Under the pieces are notes generated by a model that worked only from the letters and a program-made list of their open reading frames with translations, was not told where the DNA came from and ran no database searches. A program made the translations under genes and the position numbers. From positions 1 through 42,862 of the forward strand of contig SVGZ01000017.1 in assembly GCA_015056045.1 (NCBI GenBank): a stretch of 42,862 bases of DNA, given 5' to 3'. The DNA is from Clostridiales bacterium (GTDB lineage: Bacteria > Bacillota > Clostridia > Christensenellales > Christensenellaceae). Shown piece by piece: positions 18,043-25,779 of this stretch. Position 1 is the stretch's first letter. Every line of letters begins with the position of its first letter.

Positions 18043-18834
18043 TTATTTTACGAGCTGACCTGCAAGACCATACTTTTCAGCGATTGCTTCGAGTGTACCG
18101 TCTTCGATGAGTTCAGCGATGATGTCGTTGACCTTTGCGGTGATGGAGCTGCCAAGACGGAAACCGATCGCATATTCTTCGTTGATCAGTTCAAGACCGT
18201 CGATAACCATGAGGTCTGCATAGTCTGTGCCTTCACCGACCATGGACATCGCGAGCGTGTAGTCGAGAACAGCAGCATCAGCTGTCTTTGCATTGACTTC
18301 GAGGAGAGCGTCTGTCTGCTTGTTCATGGCTGTGTAAGGAGCGTTTGCCAGTGTTTCGTTATCTTTGATAGCAGTTTCACCTGCGGAGCTGATTTCTGCA
18401 ACGAATGCAGCTTCAGCAAGGCTTGCAACGTCTGTGTACTTTTCAGCATCTTCCTTGCGGATGACGACGACCTGTTTGTTGTTGAGGTAAGAAGCGGAGA
18501 AATCCATATTCTCTTTTCTTTCTTCGGTTACGGTAAGGCCGTTCCAGATGCAGTCGATATTCTTTGCTTCGAGTTCGACTTCTTTGGTATCCCAGTTAAT
18601 CTCGATAAATTCGGGCTTAACGCCGAGCTTTGCGCAGACAGCTTCTGCAAATTCGGTATCGAAACCGGTGAGATTGCCGTTTTCATCGTAATAGTTCATC
18701 GGGGAATAGATCGTGATACCGATAACGAGCTTGCCGTTTTTCTCGATATATTTGAGGTCATCGGCTTCTTTTTTGCAGCCGACGAGAGAGAACATCATAA
18801 CCATTGCTACAAGCAATACCAAAAACTTTTTCAT
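18043..18834 (-). CDS. Amino acid-binding lipoprotein (solute-binding family 3)
   Basis: 263 residues. Signal peptide with lipobox LVGC (Cys20), then a type II periplasmic-binding fold: KLVIGITIYSPMNYYDENGNLTGFDTEFAEAVCAKLG and the conserved NIDCIWNGLTVTEERKENMDFS. The family binds polar amino acids or cystine. The pocket residues cannot be assigned to one substrate by eye. Ribosome site GGAGG before ATG 18834. First gene of the importer operon and separated from it by the attenuator. Confidence 0.93.
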   Translation of the reverse strand: MKKFLVLLVAMVMMFSLVGCKKEADDLKYIEKNGKLVIGITIYSPMNYYDENGNLTGFDTEFAEAVCAKLGVKPEFIEINWDTKEVELEAKNIDCIWNGLTVTEERKENMDFSASYLNNKQVVVIRKEDAEKYTDVASLAEAAFVAEISSAGETAIKDNETLANAPYTAMNKQTDALLEVNAKTADAAVLDYTLAMSMVGEGTDYADLMVIDGLELINEEYAIGFRLGSSITAKVNDIIAELIEDGTLEAIAEKYGLAGQLVK

Positions 18835-18880
18835 AAATCCTCCAAAAATTACGGGCGAACCATCGCCCTGTTCCTGTATT

Positions 18881-18908
18881 ATAATACCATATTAGCACGA
18901 TAAATCAA
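18881..18908 (-). promoter_or_regulatory. Promoter of the amino acid ABC operon
   Basis: Minus strand: TTGATT (18903-18908), 16-bp spacer, TATTAT (18881-18886) with an upstream TGG (extended -10). A small perfect hairpin (GGGCGA/TCGCCC, 18853-18868) lies in the leader. Confidence 0.65.
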
Positions 18909-18936
18909 GTCTTTTTTACATTATTTTTACAGGAAA

Positions 18937-18962
18937 CAAAAAGACTGCAAAAAAGCAGCCTT
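18937..18962. terminator. Terminator after the small anchored-protein pair
   Basis: AAGACTGC / GCAGCCTT stem (18941-18948 with 18955-18962), six-base loop. The minus strand continues with TTTTTG, and the plus strand with TTTCTTTT. Confidence 0.85.
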
Positions 18963-19011
18963 TCTTTTATATCGTTAGTTTTAAGCATGACGGATCTGCA
19001 TTGCCTGTGAA

Positions 19012-19434
19012 TTAAAAAATCGCCAGAACTTCTGCATTTTCCGCTTTTATAATGACAATATTGTTGCTATACTCAGCAAACCAAGCATTTTGTTTTTCAC
19101 TGTAAATAATTTCGATATCTTCCACATCTTCCGGTGATCTGTGCCTGAGTATCTCATCAAAAATTTTCCCGGCCGCTATTCTTGCCGTTTCTTCATCTTT
19201 TATTTCGGAAAAATCGGTTATATATGTTTGAGAACTGTAAAAATCATAAATTTTATATAGTGCTGCAATCTCTTCTTCTGTATAATTCAGAATATCAAGA
19301 TTTATCCAAAATGGAATTTTCTGCTCTTTTTTGTGTATATACTCATAATCCTTCAGATGCGACAACACAAAGATACCTATCAAAGTGATCAATACCGCAA
19401 AAACAACGGCGCTGAATTTCAGAAATCTTTTCAT
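19012..19434 (-). CDS. Membrane-anchored small protein, NTF2-like C-terminus possible
   Basis: 140 residues. An N-terminal TM helix (about 7-27) is followed by an extracellular domain ending in ARIAAGKIFDEIL and AWFAEYSNNIVIIKAENAEVLAIF. The pattern of a conserved helix and then W-x-V and a final I-x-x-x-x-G/A-x-V-L strand resembles NTF2-fold immunity or PepSY-type domains, but this is a weak call. The start ATG overlaps the stop of the upstream gene by ATGA (19431-19434), so the two are coupled. The neighbouring protein has the same architecture. Function unknown. Confidence 0.65.
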   Translation of the reverse strand: MKRFLKFSAVVFAVLITLIGIFVLSHLKDYEYIHKKEQKIPFWINLDILNYTEEEIAALYKIYDFYSSQTYITDFSEIKDEETARIAAGKIFDEILRHRSPEDVEDIEIIYSEKQNAWFAEYSNNIVIIKAENAEVLAIF

Positions 19435-19856
19435 ACGAGTCTATCCCCTTTCACATAAAGCAAAAGTTCACCTGTCTCTGCATCCGCGATAAGATACGCT
19501 TCCCCATCCTTTGTTTTGAAACACCATTTATCGTATTCCCAATCATAGAACGCATCGATATCCGTTTCGGAATAATCCGCATTTTCGTTCTTATTGATAT
19601 AGATCAAAATCTCCTCTTTGAGTTCCGCTTCGGATACCGAAAACGTAATCCCATCAATATCCTGTCCGATAATTTCATTGAGGGTTTCCAGCTCAGCCTT
19701 ATCATATGCCGCGGGATACCTCCGCAAGCCAAAAGGAATCGCAACGGATTTATCACCAAAACAAATGGCCAAAACGAAATATAAAAGGAAACAAAAAACG
19801 ACGATATCGATCAGCAGCCACAAACAGCCTTTGAAACAACCGATGCGTTTTTCCAT
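19431..19856 (-). CDS. Membrane-anchored small protein, paired with the previous one
   Basis: 141 residues from ATG 19856, selected because AGGAGG lies 7 bp upstream; a frame extending to 19886 lacks support. An N-terminal TM helix (about 13-35) is followed by an extracellular acidic domain ending YDKWCFKTKDGEAYLIADAETGELLLYVKG, which matches the end of its neighbour in layout (aromatic-x-x-KDG/SNN-x-x-x-x-x-ADA/AENA). The pair looks like an old duplication. It has its own near-consensus promoter. Function unknown. Confidence 0.68.
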   Translation of the reverse strand: MEKRIGCFKGCLWLLIDIVVFCFLLYFVLAICFGDKSVAIPFGLRRYPAAYDKAELETLNEIIGQDIDGITFSVSEAELKEEILIYINKNENADYSETDIDAFYDWEYDKWCFKTKDGEAYLIADAETGELLLYVKGDRLV

Positions 19857-19917
19857 GGGCAACCTCCTGTCTTGATCAGCGGACAATAAACACTATGCAA
19901 AACAACTCTATACTTAA

Positions 19918-19945
19918 ATTATAAATAGTTACCCCACCATGTCAA
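19918..19945 (-). promoter_or_regulatory. Promoter of the anchored-protein pair
   Basis: Minus strand: perfect TTGACA (19940-19945), 16-bp spacer, perfect TATAAT (19918-19923). Confidence 0.85.
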
Positions 19946-19973
19946 GTTTTTGGTTTATTTTTGACCATAGTCT

Positions 19974-20001
19974 TTGAATTCCTCTATTCATGTAGTATAA
20001 T
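19974..20001 (+). promoter_or_regulatory. Promoter of ridA
   Basis: TTGAAT (19974-19979), 16-bp spacer, TATAAT (19996-20001). Divergent from the previous promoter with 28 bp between the two -35 boxes. Confidence 0.75.
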
Positions 20002-20034
20002 AATCACATAACGAATAAAAATGAGGTCCTTAAT

Positions 20035-20412
20035 ATGAAAGAAGTTTTAAACACGGCAAATGCACCTGCAGCGATCGGCCCTTATTCGCAGTCTATCCGC
20101 ACAGGTGGTTTCCTCTTCATCTCCGGTCAGATCCCGATCGACCCCGCAACAGGCAATATCGATGCACAGGACATCCCCGCACAGACAAGACAGGCTCTTA
20201 AAAATATGCAGGCGATCCTCGAAAACGCAGGCCTTACGATGAAAAATGTCGTCAAAACAACCGTTTTTATGACCGATTTGACAAAATTTACCGATATGAA
20301 CGCCGTTTACAGCGAATTCTTCACAGAAGACTGCCCTGCACGTTCCGCTATTCAGGTTGGCGCACTTCCCAAAGGCGCTATGGTTGAGATCGAAGCGATC
20401 GCCGCTTATTGA
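20035..20412 (+). CDS. ridA: RidA family enamine/imine deaminase
   Basis: 125 residues, the family norm. Signature features: IGPYSQSI near the N-terminus, FISGQIP, and Arg103 in CPARSAIQV, the residue that binds the substrate carboxylate. It hydrolyses reactive 2-aminoacrylate and related enamines released by PLP enzymes. It is followed after 8 bp by a PLP C-S lyase, which is a source of exactly such enamines, so the pair makes biochemical sense. Site GAGGT (20023-20027) before ATG 20035. Confidence 0.96.
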   Translation: MKEVLNTANAPAAIGPYSQSIRTGGFLFISGQIPIDPATGNIDAQDIPAQTRQALKNMQAILENAGLTMKNVVKTTVFMTDLTKFTDMNAVYSEFFTEDCPARSAIQVGALPKGAMVEIEAIAAY

Positions 20413-20420
20413 GGTGTTTT

Positions 20421-21542
20421 ATGAGTATTTTTGACAGCTTTACCGACCGAAAAGGTTCGGGCAATTCCAAATGGAATATTGAAGAAGGCATGATGCCGAT
20501 GCACGTTGCTGATATGGATTTTGATTCCCCGAAGGAAGTTTGCGAAGCCATCATCGAACGCGCAAAGACAGGTATTTTTGGCTACCAGAATTATACGGAC
20601 GAATATTACGATGCGGTTTGCGGCTGGTTTAAGCGCAGACACGGTGTTGAAATGTCGAAGGAACAGTTCATCATTTCGCCCGGTATCGTTGCAGCACTGG
20701 CGATGTGCGTTTCCGCTTTCACCGAAGAAGGCGATGGCGTCATCATGCAGCCGCCGGTTTACGGACCTTTCTTTATGGTTACCGAACAGAATAACCGCAA
20801 GCTACTCCTGAACTATCTGAAAGAAACCGAAAACGGCTATGAGATCGACTTTGAAGATTTCGAGGAAAAGGCAAAACAGGCAAAGCTCTTCCTTCTCTGC
20901 AGCCCGCAGAACCCGACAGGACGTGTCTTCACCGAAGAAGAACTGACAAAGCTTTTCGAGATCTGCAAAAAATATGATGTTTTCATCGCTTCCGACGAAA
21001 TCCATTGCGACTTCGTTATGGACGGCAAACATCACTCCATGCTGAACATCGCAAAAGGTTACCGCAAGCTCTGCGTTTGCACAGCGCCTTCGAAGACCTT
21101 CAATATGGCAGGCTTCTCCAACTCCAATATCATCGTTCCCGATGCAGAATACCGCGAGATCCTGCAGGCTGCTTACCGCAAGAACCACATCGGCGGTATG
21201 AACCCGATCAGCATGGCAGCAACGATCGCCGCTTACAACAAATGTGATTACTGGGTCGATGAATTTAACGAATACATCCGCAAGAACCGCGATTATGCGA
21301 TCAGCAGACTCGAAGGCAGCGGCATGTCTGCTTACCCGATCGAAGGAACTTACCTGCTCTGGATCGACTGCAGAAAATTCTCCGATGATCCGGCAAAGAT
21401 CCTCCGTGAAAACGGCATTATCGCCAATGACGGCGGCTGGTTCGGCGAAAACGGCAAAGGTTTCGTTCGTTTCAATTTAGCTTGCCCCATGGCAAGACTT
21501 GAAAAGGTCATGGACAGGCTTCTTGAGGTTTTCCATAACTAA
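20421..21542 (+). CDS. patB: PatB/MalY-type cystathionine beta-lyase / aminotransferase
   Basis: 373 residues from ATG 20421, supported by GAGGTG at 20411-20416. Fold type I PLP enzyme: MHVADMDFDSPKEV near the N-terminus (typical of the MalY/PatB class), LCSPQNPTGRVF, SDEIHCDF, and the Schiff-base lysine Lys225 in TAPSKTFNMAG. The reaction is cleavage of cystathionine or cysteine S-conjugates to pyruvate, ammonia and a thiol. It is coupled to ridA. MalY versus PatB cannot be decided by eye; no maltose genes are nearby. Confidence 0.92.
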   Translation: MSIFDSFTDRKGSGNSKWNIEEGMMPMHVADMDFDSPKEVCEAIIERAKTGIFGYQNYTDEYYDAVCGWFKRRHGVEMSKEQFIISPGIVAALAMCVSAFTEEGDGVIMQPPVYGPFFMVTEQNNRKLLLNYLKETENGYEIDFEDFEEKAKQAKLFLLCSPQNPTGRVFTEEELTKLFEICKKYDVFIASDEIHCDFVMDGKHHSMLNIAKGYRKLCVCTAPSKTFNMAGFSNSNIIVPDAEYREILQAAYRKNHIGGMNPISMAATIAAYNKCDYWVDEFNEYIRKNRDYAISRLEGSGMSAYPIEGTYLLWIDCRKFSDDPAKILRENGIIANDGGWFGENGKGFVRFNLACPMARLEKVMDRLLEVFHN

Positions 21543-21591
21543 AACATCGGGAGATTTATTTTTAAATTATCCACAATTTGAACACAAAAAG

Positions 21592-21621
21592 AAGACGCCT
21601 CAGATTTGAAGCGTCTTTTTT
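21592..21621. terminator. Bidirectional terminator, patB / CPBP protease
   Basis: AAGACGC / GCGTCTT (21592-21598 with 21611-21617) extended inward by TCA/TGA across one mismatch. TTTT follows on the plus strand and CTTTTTG on the minus strand. Confidence 0.9.
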
Positions 21622-21622
21622 G

Positions 21623-22567
21623 TTACCATAAAAATGTCAGGCGATAGAAAGTGATGCTGCACAACAGGATGAACCCAAGCATCCCGAAATTCAGATAGGC
21701 AATCTTTCGCCAGCCTTTTTTCGGCAGAGGGAACATTCCGCTCGAAAGCATGAAGCCGTTTCCGTTGATGATCTGCACAAGCTTGGCGATCAGAACCACG
21801 ATACCGTAAAGGTAAATCAGCATCGTCAGCGAGCTATGGATATCAAGAATTGTATTCTGTAATTCTTCGGCAAGGCCAATACCCGTTACGACCGTTACGA
21901 CAACACCGCCGATAAAATTCACGATCATATGCAGACAGATCGTATAGCGGATTTGCCCGGTTTTGAGGTAAATATAGGCAAAAAGCGCACCCAGAAGATA
22001 GGCATAACAGAACTGATGGAAATTGCCGTGTGCCAAGGCAAAGACGAATGCCGAGACCATGATCGCCTGTCTTTCGCCGAAAAAGCCGATGCGATCGAGG
22101 ATCATCTTGCGGTAGAACAATTCCTCCATGACCGGTGCAGCGATAAACGTCAGGAAAATATTGAGCCCGAGGTAGCCATCGTGCATCGTTTCGGTCAAAA
22201 TATCCGGTGCTTCAACGCCTGTAATGGTATAGATCGTCTCTGTTAAAACGTTGCTCAGGAGACTGCCGATGTTCAAACCGACCATAGAAACTGCCGCAAG
22301 CATGATGATCTCTTTCACGCTCATCTTTTGCGAATCGGGTTTCATTGCCGGCATACCTGAAGCGACTGCATATGCCGCGGGAATACCCACGCAATACAGC
22401 GGAACAAGCTGCGATAAAGCCTGATATAAAAATCCATCCATGCTGTTTGGGAAAAAGGTTTCAAATACCCATAAGATAAAATATGCGGTGATCGTTGCGG
22501 AAACGTCGCTCACAATCAAGGCGAACCCAAGCCTTGAAAATGCTTTTTTGATAAATTTATATTCCAT
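21623..22567 (-). CDS. CPBP family intramembrane protease (Abi/CAAX type)
   Basis: 314 residues with about eight TM helices. Motif 1 EELFYRK at 148-154 (catalytic Glu pair), motif 2 FALAHGNFHQF with His180 and His184, and motif 3 HMIVNFIGG. Members are glutamate-type or metal-dependent membrane proteases; bacterial ones are often linked to bacteriocin immunity or regulated cleavage. The C-terminal tail after residue 250 adds an extra pair of helices. It stands alone, with no bacteriocin gene nearby, so its target is unknown. Confidence 0.9.
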   Translation of the reverse strand: MEYKFIKKAFSRLGFALIVSDVSATITAYFILWVFETFFPNSMDGFLYQALSQLVPLYCVGIPAAYAVASGMPAMKPDSQKMSVKEIIMLAAVSMVGLNIGSLLSNVLTETIYTITGVEAPDILTETMHDGYLGLNIFLTFIAAPVMEELFYRKMILDRIGFFGERQAIMVSAFVFALAHGNFHQFCYAYLLGALFAYIYLKTGQIRYTICLHMIVNFIGGVVVTVVTGIGLAEELQNTILDIHSSLTMLIYLYGIVVLIAKLVQIINGNGFMLSSGMFPLPKKGWRKIAYLNFGMLGFILLCSITFYRLTFLW

Positions 22568-22645
22568 GGCAAACCTTGCCTTTCATTTCATTATTCAAAT
22601 TGTAACACAGAAAATATTTGCGGAAAAGACAGCATATACTGTCCT

Positions 22646-23776
22646 ATGAAAAATTTACATTCCACTCAGACGCAAAAAGTTAAGCCTATTCTGCTCTCTT
22701 TACTCCTGTTTTCCTATGTCATACTGCTCATTCTATACCCAAAAACAAGCATCAATGCCGCAAAAAATGCCCTTCAGGTATGGTTTTCGGGGATCATTCC
22801 GTCGCTTTTTCCTTTTTCAGTGGCGTCATATTTACTCTTGCAAACAGGCGTTTTCCGCATTTTGGGAAAGATTTTTGAAAAACCTGCGAAATTTCTATTT
22901 GCTTTACCGGGAAGCTTCATCGGGATCTTTCTCTGTGCATTGTTTTCAAGCTACCCAACAGGTGCAAAAATGACCGCTGCTTTGCACCAAATTGGAGAGC
23001 TTTCGGAAAAGGATGCAGAAAGAATACTGCTTTTTTCAAGCCTTTGCGGAACGGGTTTCCTTTCGGGAACAGTCGCAATAGGCTTCCTATCGGATGCTTC
23101 CCTTGCGCCTGCACTGATCTTCGGCAATACGCTTCCTCCGCTGATTTTTGCTGTTATATCGGGCTTATTTCACAAAAAAGATAAAGCTTCTGCAATAATT
23201 AAGAAAACTTTTTCGGCAGAAATACCCTTTTCCAAGCTGCTTTCGGAAGCCATTTCTTCTTCTGCGATGTCTATGCTGCAGATCGGCGGTTCGATGCTTG
23301 TGTTAAAAAGCTTTGCCGCCGTTTTAGGGGAAATCTTTCCGCATTTTCTCCATAGTCCTGTCGGGCTTGTTTTCTTAGGTATGCTGGAAATGACAACAGG
23401 CTGCGAAGCGATTGCCAACAGCACGCTTTCCCTTCATACAAAAGCCGTGACTGCATCTTTTTTCTGCGGTTTTTCGGGGCTTTCCATCATTTTGCAGACG
23501 AAAAACGCCGCTTTTCCAATAAAAACAAAATGCCTGCTCCCATATAAGGGTTTACAGGCGATTTTGCAGGCGTTTTTAACACACCTATTCTTAAAATACT
23601 CCTCCGCAAGCGAATGCCTCTACATACCAAGCGGCATCGGGATCGGGCTTTCCTTAACGGCAGGGATACTCTTTTTTAGTTTTCTTCTGTCTGCTCTGCG
23701 GCTGCTTCAGGTGCTTGTGCAGGCTTACCGGTCAGTCTTTCCTTGTTTTCGCGGACGTAGCCAAGATATTCGGTGA
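22646..23776 (+). CDS. ylbJ: Sporulation integral membrane protein YlbJ
   Basis: 376 residues with about eight TM helices in two Gate (nucleoside recognition) repeats. Recognisable features are VWFSGIIPSLFPFSVASYLLLQTG, ALFSSYPTGAKM and LCGTGFLSGTVAIGF. YlbJ is needed for spore cortex or coat formation in Bacillus and supports a spore-forming ancestry. No good ribosome site is seen before ATG 22646 (GGAAAAG is the best). The 3' end overlaps the convergent coiled-coil gene by 101 bp; the last 33 or so residues (LLSALRLLQVLVQ onward) look like read-through into antisense of that gene. ylbJ near coaD and rsmD is the normal Bacillales/Clostridia neighbourhood. Confidence 0.88.
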   Translation: MKNLHSTQTQKVKPILLSLLLFSYVILLILYPKTSINAAKNALQVWFSGIIPSLFPFSVASYLLLQTGVFRILGKIFEKPAKFLFALPGSFIGIFLCALFSSYPTGAKMTAALHQIGELSEKDAERILLFSSLCGTGFLSGTVAIGFLSDASLAPALIFGNTLPPLIFAVISGLFHKKDKASAIIKKTFSAEIPFSKLLSEAISSSAMSMLQIGGSMLVLKSFAAVLGEIFPHFLHSPVGLVFLGMLEMTTGCEAIANSTLSLHTKAVTASFFCGFSGLSIILQTKNAAFPIKTKCLLPYKGLQAILQAFLTHLFLKYSSASECLYIPSGIGIGLSLTAGILFFSFLLSALRLLQVLVQAYRSVFPCFRGRSQDIR

Positions 23777-24176
23777 AGTAGCTTTCGAGTTCTTCTAAAA
23801 CGTCTGTTGCATATTCCATTGCGTTCTGACGGATCTGCATGGATTTGCTGCGGCTCTGTTCAACCATTTTGACAGCCTTTTCATAAGCTGCTTTGGCAAC
23901 GCTGTTTTCGGAAACGATCTCGGCTGCTCTTTCGTTTGCACTGCGGATGATCGCTTCTGCCTGTGCGTTTGCGCTTGCAATGATGGTATCTCTTTCCTTA
24001 ACGATATTTCTGGAATTTGCAAATTCGTTTGTTGCCGCTTTCCGGATATCGTCTACGATCTCCTGGAGCTCTTCATAATCTTCTGTGGAGAGAATTCTTT
24101 TTCCGAATTTTTTCGGAATATCTTCCAAAGCTTCCTGAATCTCGTCTATAAATGCAAATAAATCAACCTTTTCCAT
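23676..24176 (-). CDS. Coiled-coil ATPase-like protein of the rsmD-coaD cluster
   Basis: 166 residues, largely helical, with an alanine-rich coiled coil (about 45-125; ASANAQAEAIIRSANERAAE) like ATP synthase b/E subunits or DivIVA tails, and a low-complexity APEAAAEQTEEN end. It has no TM helix. This small protein often lies after coaD in Clostridia and is usually labelled ATPase, but no nucleotide-binding motif is present. Strong site GGGGGAG before ATG 24176. Last gene of the iorA-coaD operon; its 3' end is antisense to ylbJ. Confidence 0.85.
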   Translation of the reverse strand: MEKVDLFAFIDEIQEALEDIPKKFGKRILSTEDYEELQEIVDDIRKAATNEFANSRNIVKERDTIIASANAQAEAIIRSANERAAEIVSENSVAKAAYEKAVKMVEQSRSKSMQIRQNAMEYATDVLEELESYFTEYLGYVRENKERLTGKPAQAPEAAAEQTEEN

Positions 24177-24200
24177 TGTGCTCCCCCTTAATACTATCGC

Positions 24201-24683
24201 TTATGCTTTACTGTTCTTTTTATAAGTTTGTACATCTTCCAAAATTTCCGCCGGGATAAGACCGGAAATATCACCGTCGAAATGCATCAGTTCCCTCACA
24301 ACACTCGAACTGACATGGAGATACTCCGCGCCTGCATAAAGCAGGATCGTATCTACACCCGAAAGCTGTTTATTCATCACAGCCCGATCTCTTTCGGTTT
24401 CATAATCGGAAAGATTGCGCACACCACGAACGATGGCATCGCATCCTTCTTCCTTTATTATATCCGAAAGCAGCCCGGAAGATATACATATTTTTACATT
24501 TTTTAAATTTTTACAGGACTTTTTTAAAAATTCATACCGCATCTCCGGCGGAAAAAGCCCTGTTTTCGCGGGATTGTACATTGCCGCAACGACAAGCTCA
24601 TCGCAGATCGCCGCTGCTCTTTTGATCAGGTCCATATGCCCGCGCGTAACCGGGTCAAAACTGCCCGGATAAATAAATCTCAC
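24201..24683 (-). CDS. coaD: Phosphopantetheine adenylyltransferase
   Basis: 160 residues. PGSFDPVTRGHMDLI at 6-20 carries the TxGH nucleotidyltransferase motif (Thr13 to His16), and VRGVRNLSDYETE and LHVSSSVVRE follow in order. It makes dephospho-CoA from 4'-phosphopantetheine and ATP. The start overlaps the rsmD stop by 4 bp. Confidence 0.97.
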   Translation of the reverse strand: MRFIYPGSFDPVTRGHMDLIKRAAAICDELVVAAMYNPAKTGLFPPEMRYEFLKKSCKNLKNVKICISSGLLSDIIKEEGCDAIVRGVRNLSDYETERDRAVMNKQLSGVDTILLYAGAEYLHVSSSVVRELMHFDGDISGLIPAEILEDVQTYKKNSKA

Positions 24684-25213
24684 TCTTGATCCCTCGCAAT
24701 ATAACTGACAAAAATTCGGGAATAACGCTTTTCCTGCACGATATGCAAGCCTTCGGGAACTTCGATCGGGGCTTCATGTTCGGCAACGATCAGCCCATCT
24801 TCTGCCAAAAGCCCCAAAGCAAGCGTAAAAGCTCTTGTGTAAAAACCGCTTTGATATGGCGGATCGATAAAAATAAAATCGAATTTCTCCGTTATGCCTG
24901 CTGCCGCTTTTTCGAAATCCGCCTGAATAAAGACAGAATCCGCCGTAAAACCGCAGCTTTCTGCGTTCATTTTTATTATACGCATAGCATCCCGGCTTTT
25001 GTCAACAAAAAAACATTTTTTTGCCCCACGGGATAAGGCTTCTATGCCGATCGCACCGCTTCCTGCGAAAAAGTCAAGGACTGTGCTTCCGGGAATTTCA
25101 AACTGAAGCTTCCCGAAAATCGCTTCACGGACTTTTTCTGTTGTCGGGCGCGTATTTTGCCCTTCGAGGGTTTTGATCATTCTGCCCTTACAAGAGCCTG
25201 CAACGATCCTCAA
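24680..25213 (-). CDS. rsmD: 16S rRNA (guanine966-N2)-methyltransferase
   Basis: 177 residues. MRIVAGSCKGR start, RPTTEKVREAIFGKL, SAM motif VLDFFAGSGAIGIEALSRGA, and the catalytic DPPY in FIFIDPPYQSGFY. The rsmD-coaD pair is highly conserved. It starts 17 bp after the fthC stop. Secure. Confidence 0.96.
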   Translation of the reverse strand: MRIVAGSCKGRMIKTLEGQNTRPTTEKVREAIFGKLQFEIPGSTVLDFFAGSGAIGIEALSRGAKKCFFVDKSRDAMRIIKMNAESCGFTADSVFIQADFEKAAAGITEKFDFIFIDPPYQSGFYTRAFTLALGLLAEDGLIVAEHEAPIEVPEGLHIVQEKRYSRIFVSYIARDQE

Positions 25214-25230
25214 ATTCTGCCTCCAAAACC

Positions 25231-25779
25231 TTAGAAACGAAGCACATCACCGGGGCAGACGACGATATCCATTAAAATATCATGCGGCATGAGCGGAAGC
25301 TCGTCCACAAGCTGGAAATCATAAATCGCTGCAAGCTTTGTGACCTTGTGTTTCGCAAGGAATTTATCATAATAACCACCGCCGAAGCCAAGCCTTCCGC
25401 CAAGCCTGTCGCAGGCTGTTGCGGGAATGATCGCGAGGTCGATCTCTCCATCATAATAGACCTTGTCCTTCGGTTCAACGGTTCCAAGTTCACCGTCCAT
25501 CAGAATATCGGAATATTCCGCAACGAGCATATCTTCGCCCGAAACGACGGGAACATATACCTTTTTGCCCTGAATAATGGCATCTGTGATCAGCCGTGAA
25601 AGCGAAATTTCATTGCGGAAAGCAATATAGCAGAAAATGCTATCGGCTTTTTTATACTCTTCCAGCTCCATAATGCGCGCACAAACAGCATCTGATCCGG
25701 AGGAAACTTCCTTCTTTTTCAGATTTCCGCGCAATGACAGCATCTTCTTGCGAATTTTTCGCTTATCGTCCATGTTCAT
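25231..25779 (-). CDS. fthC: 5-formyltetrahydrofolate cyclo-ligase
   Basis: 182 residues. The signature GGRLGFGGGYYDKFL near 134-148 and the N-terminal KRKIRKKMLSLR (ATP-contacting) identify the enzyme that converts 5-formyl-THF to 5,10-methenyl-THF with ATP. ATG 25779 with AAGGAAGGA upstream; overlaps the alr 3' end by 17 bp. Confidence 0.95.
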   Translation of the reverse strand: MNMDDKRKIRKKMLSLRGNLKKKEVSSGSDAVCARIMELEEYKKADSIFCYIAFRNEISLSRLITDAIIQGKKVYVPVVSGEDMLVAEYSDILMDGELGTVEPKDKVYYDGEIDLAIIPATACDRLGGRLGFGGGYYDKFLAKHKVTKLAAIYDFQLVDELPLMPHDILMDIVVCPGDVLRF

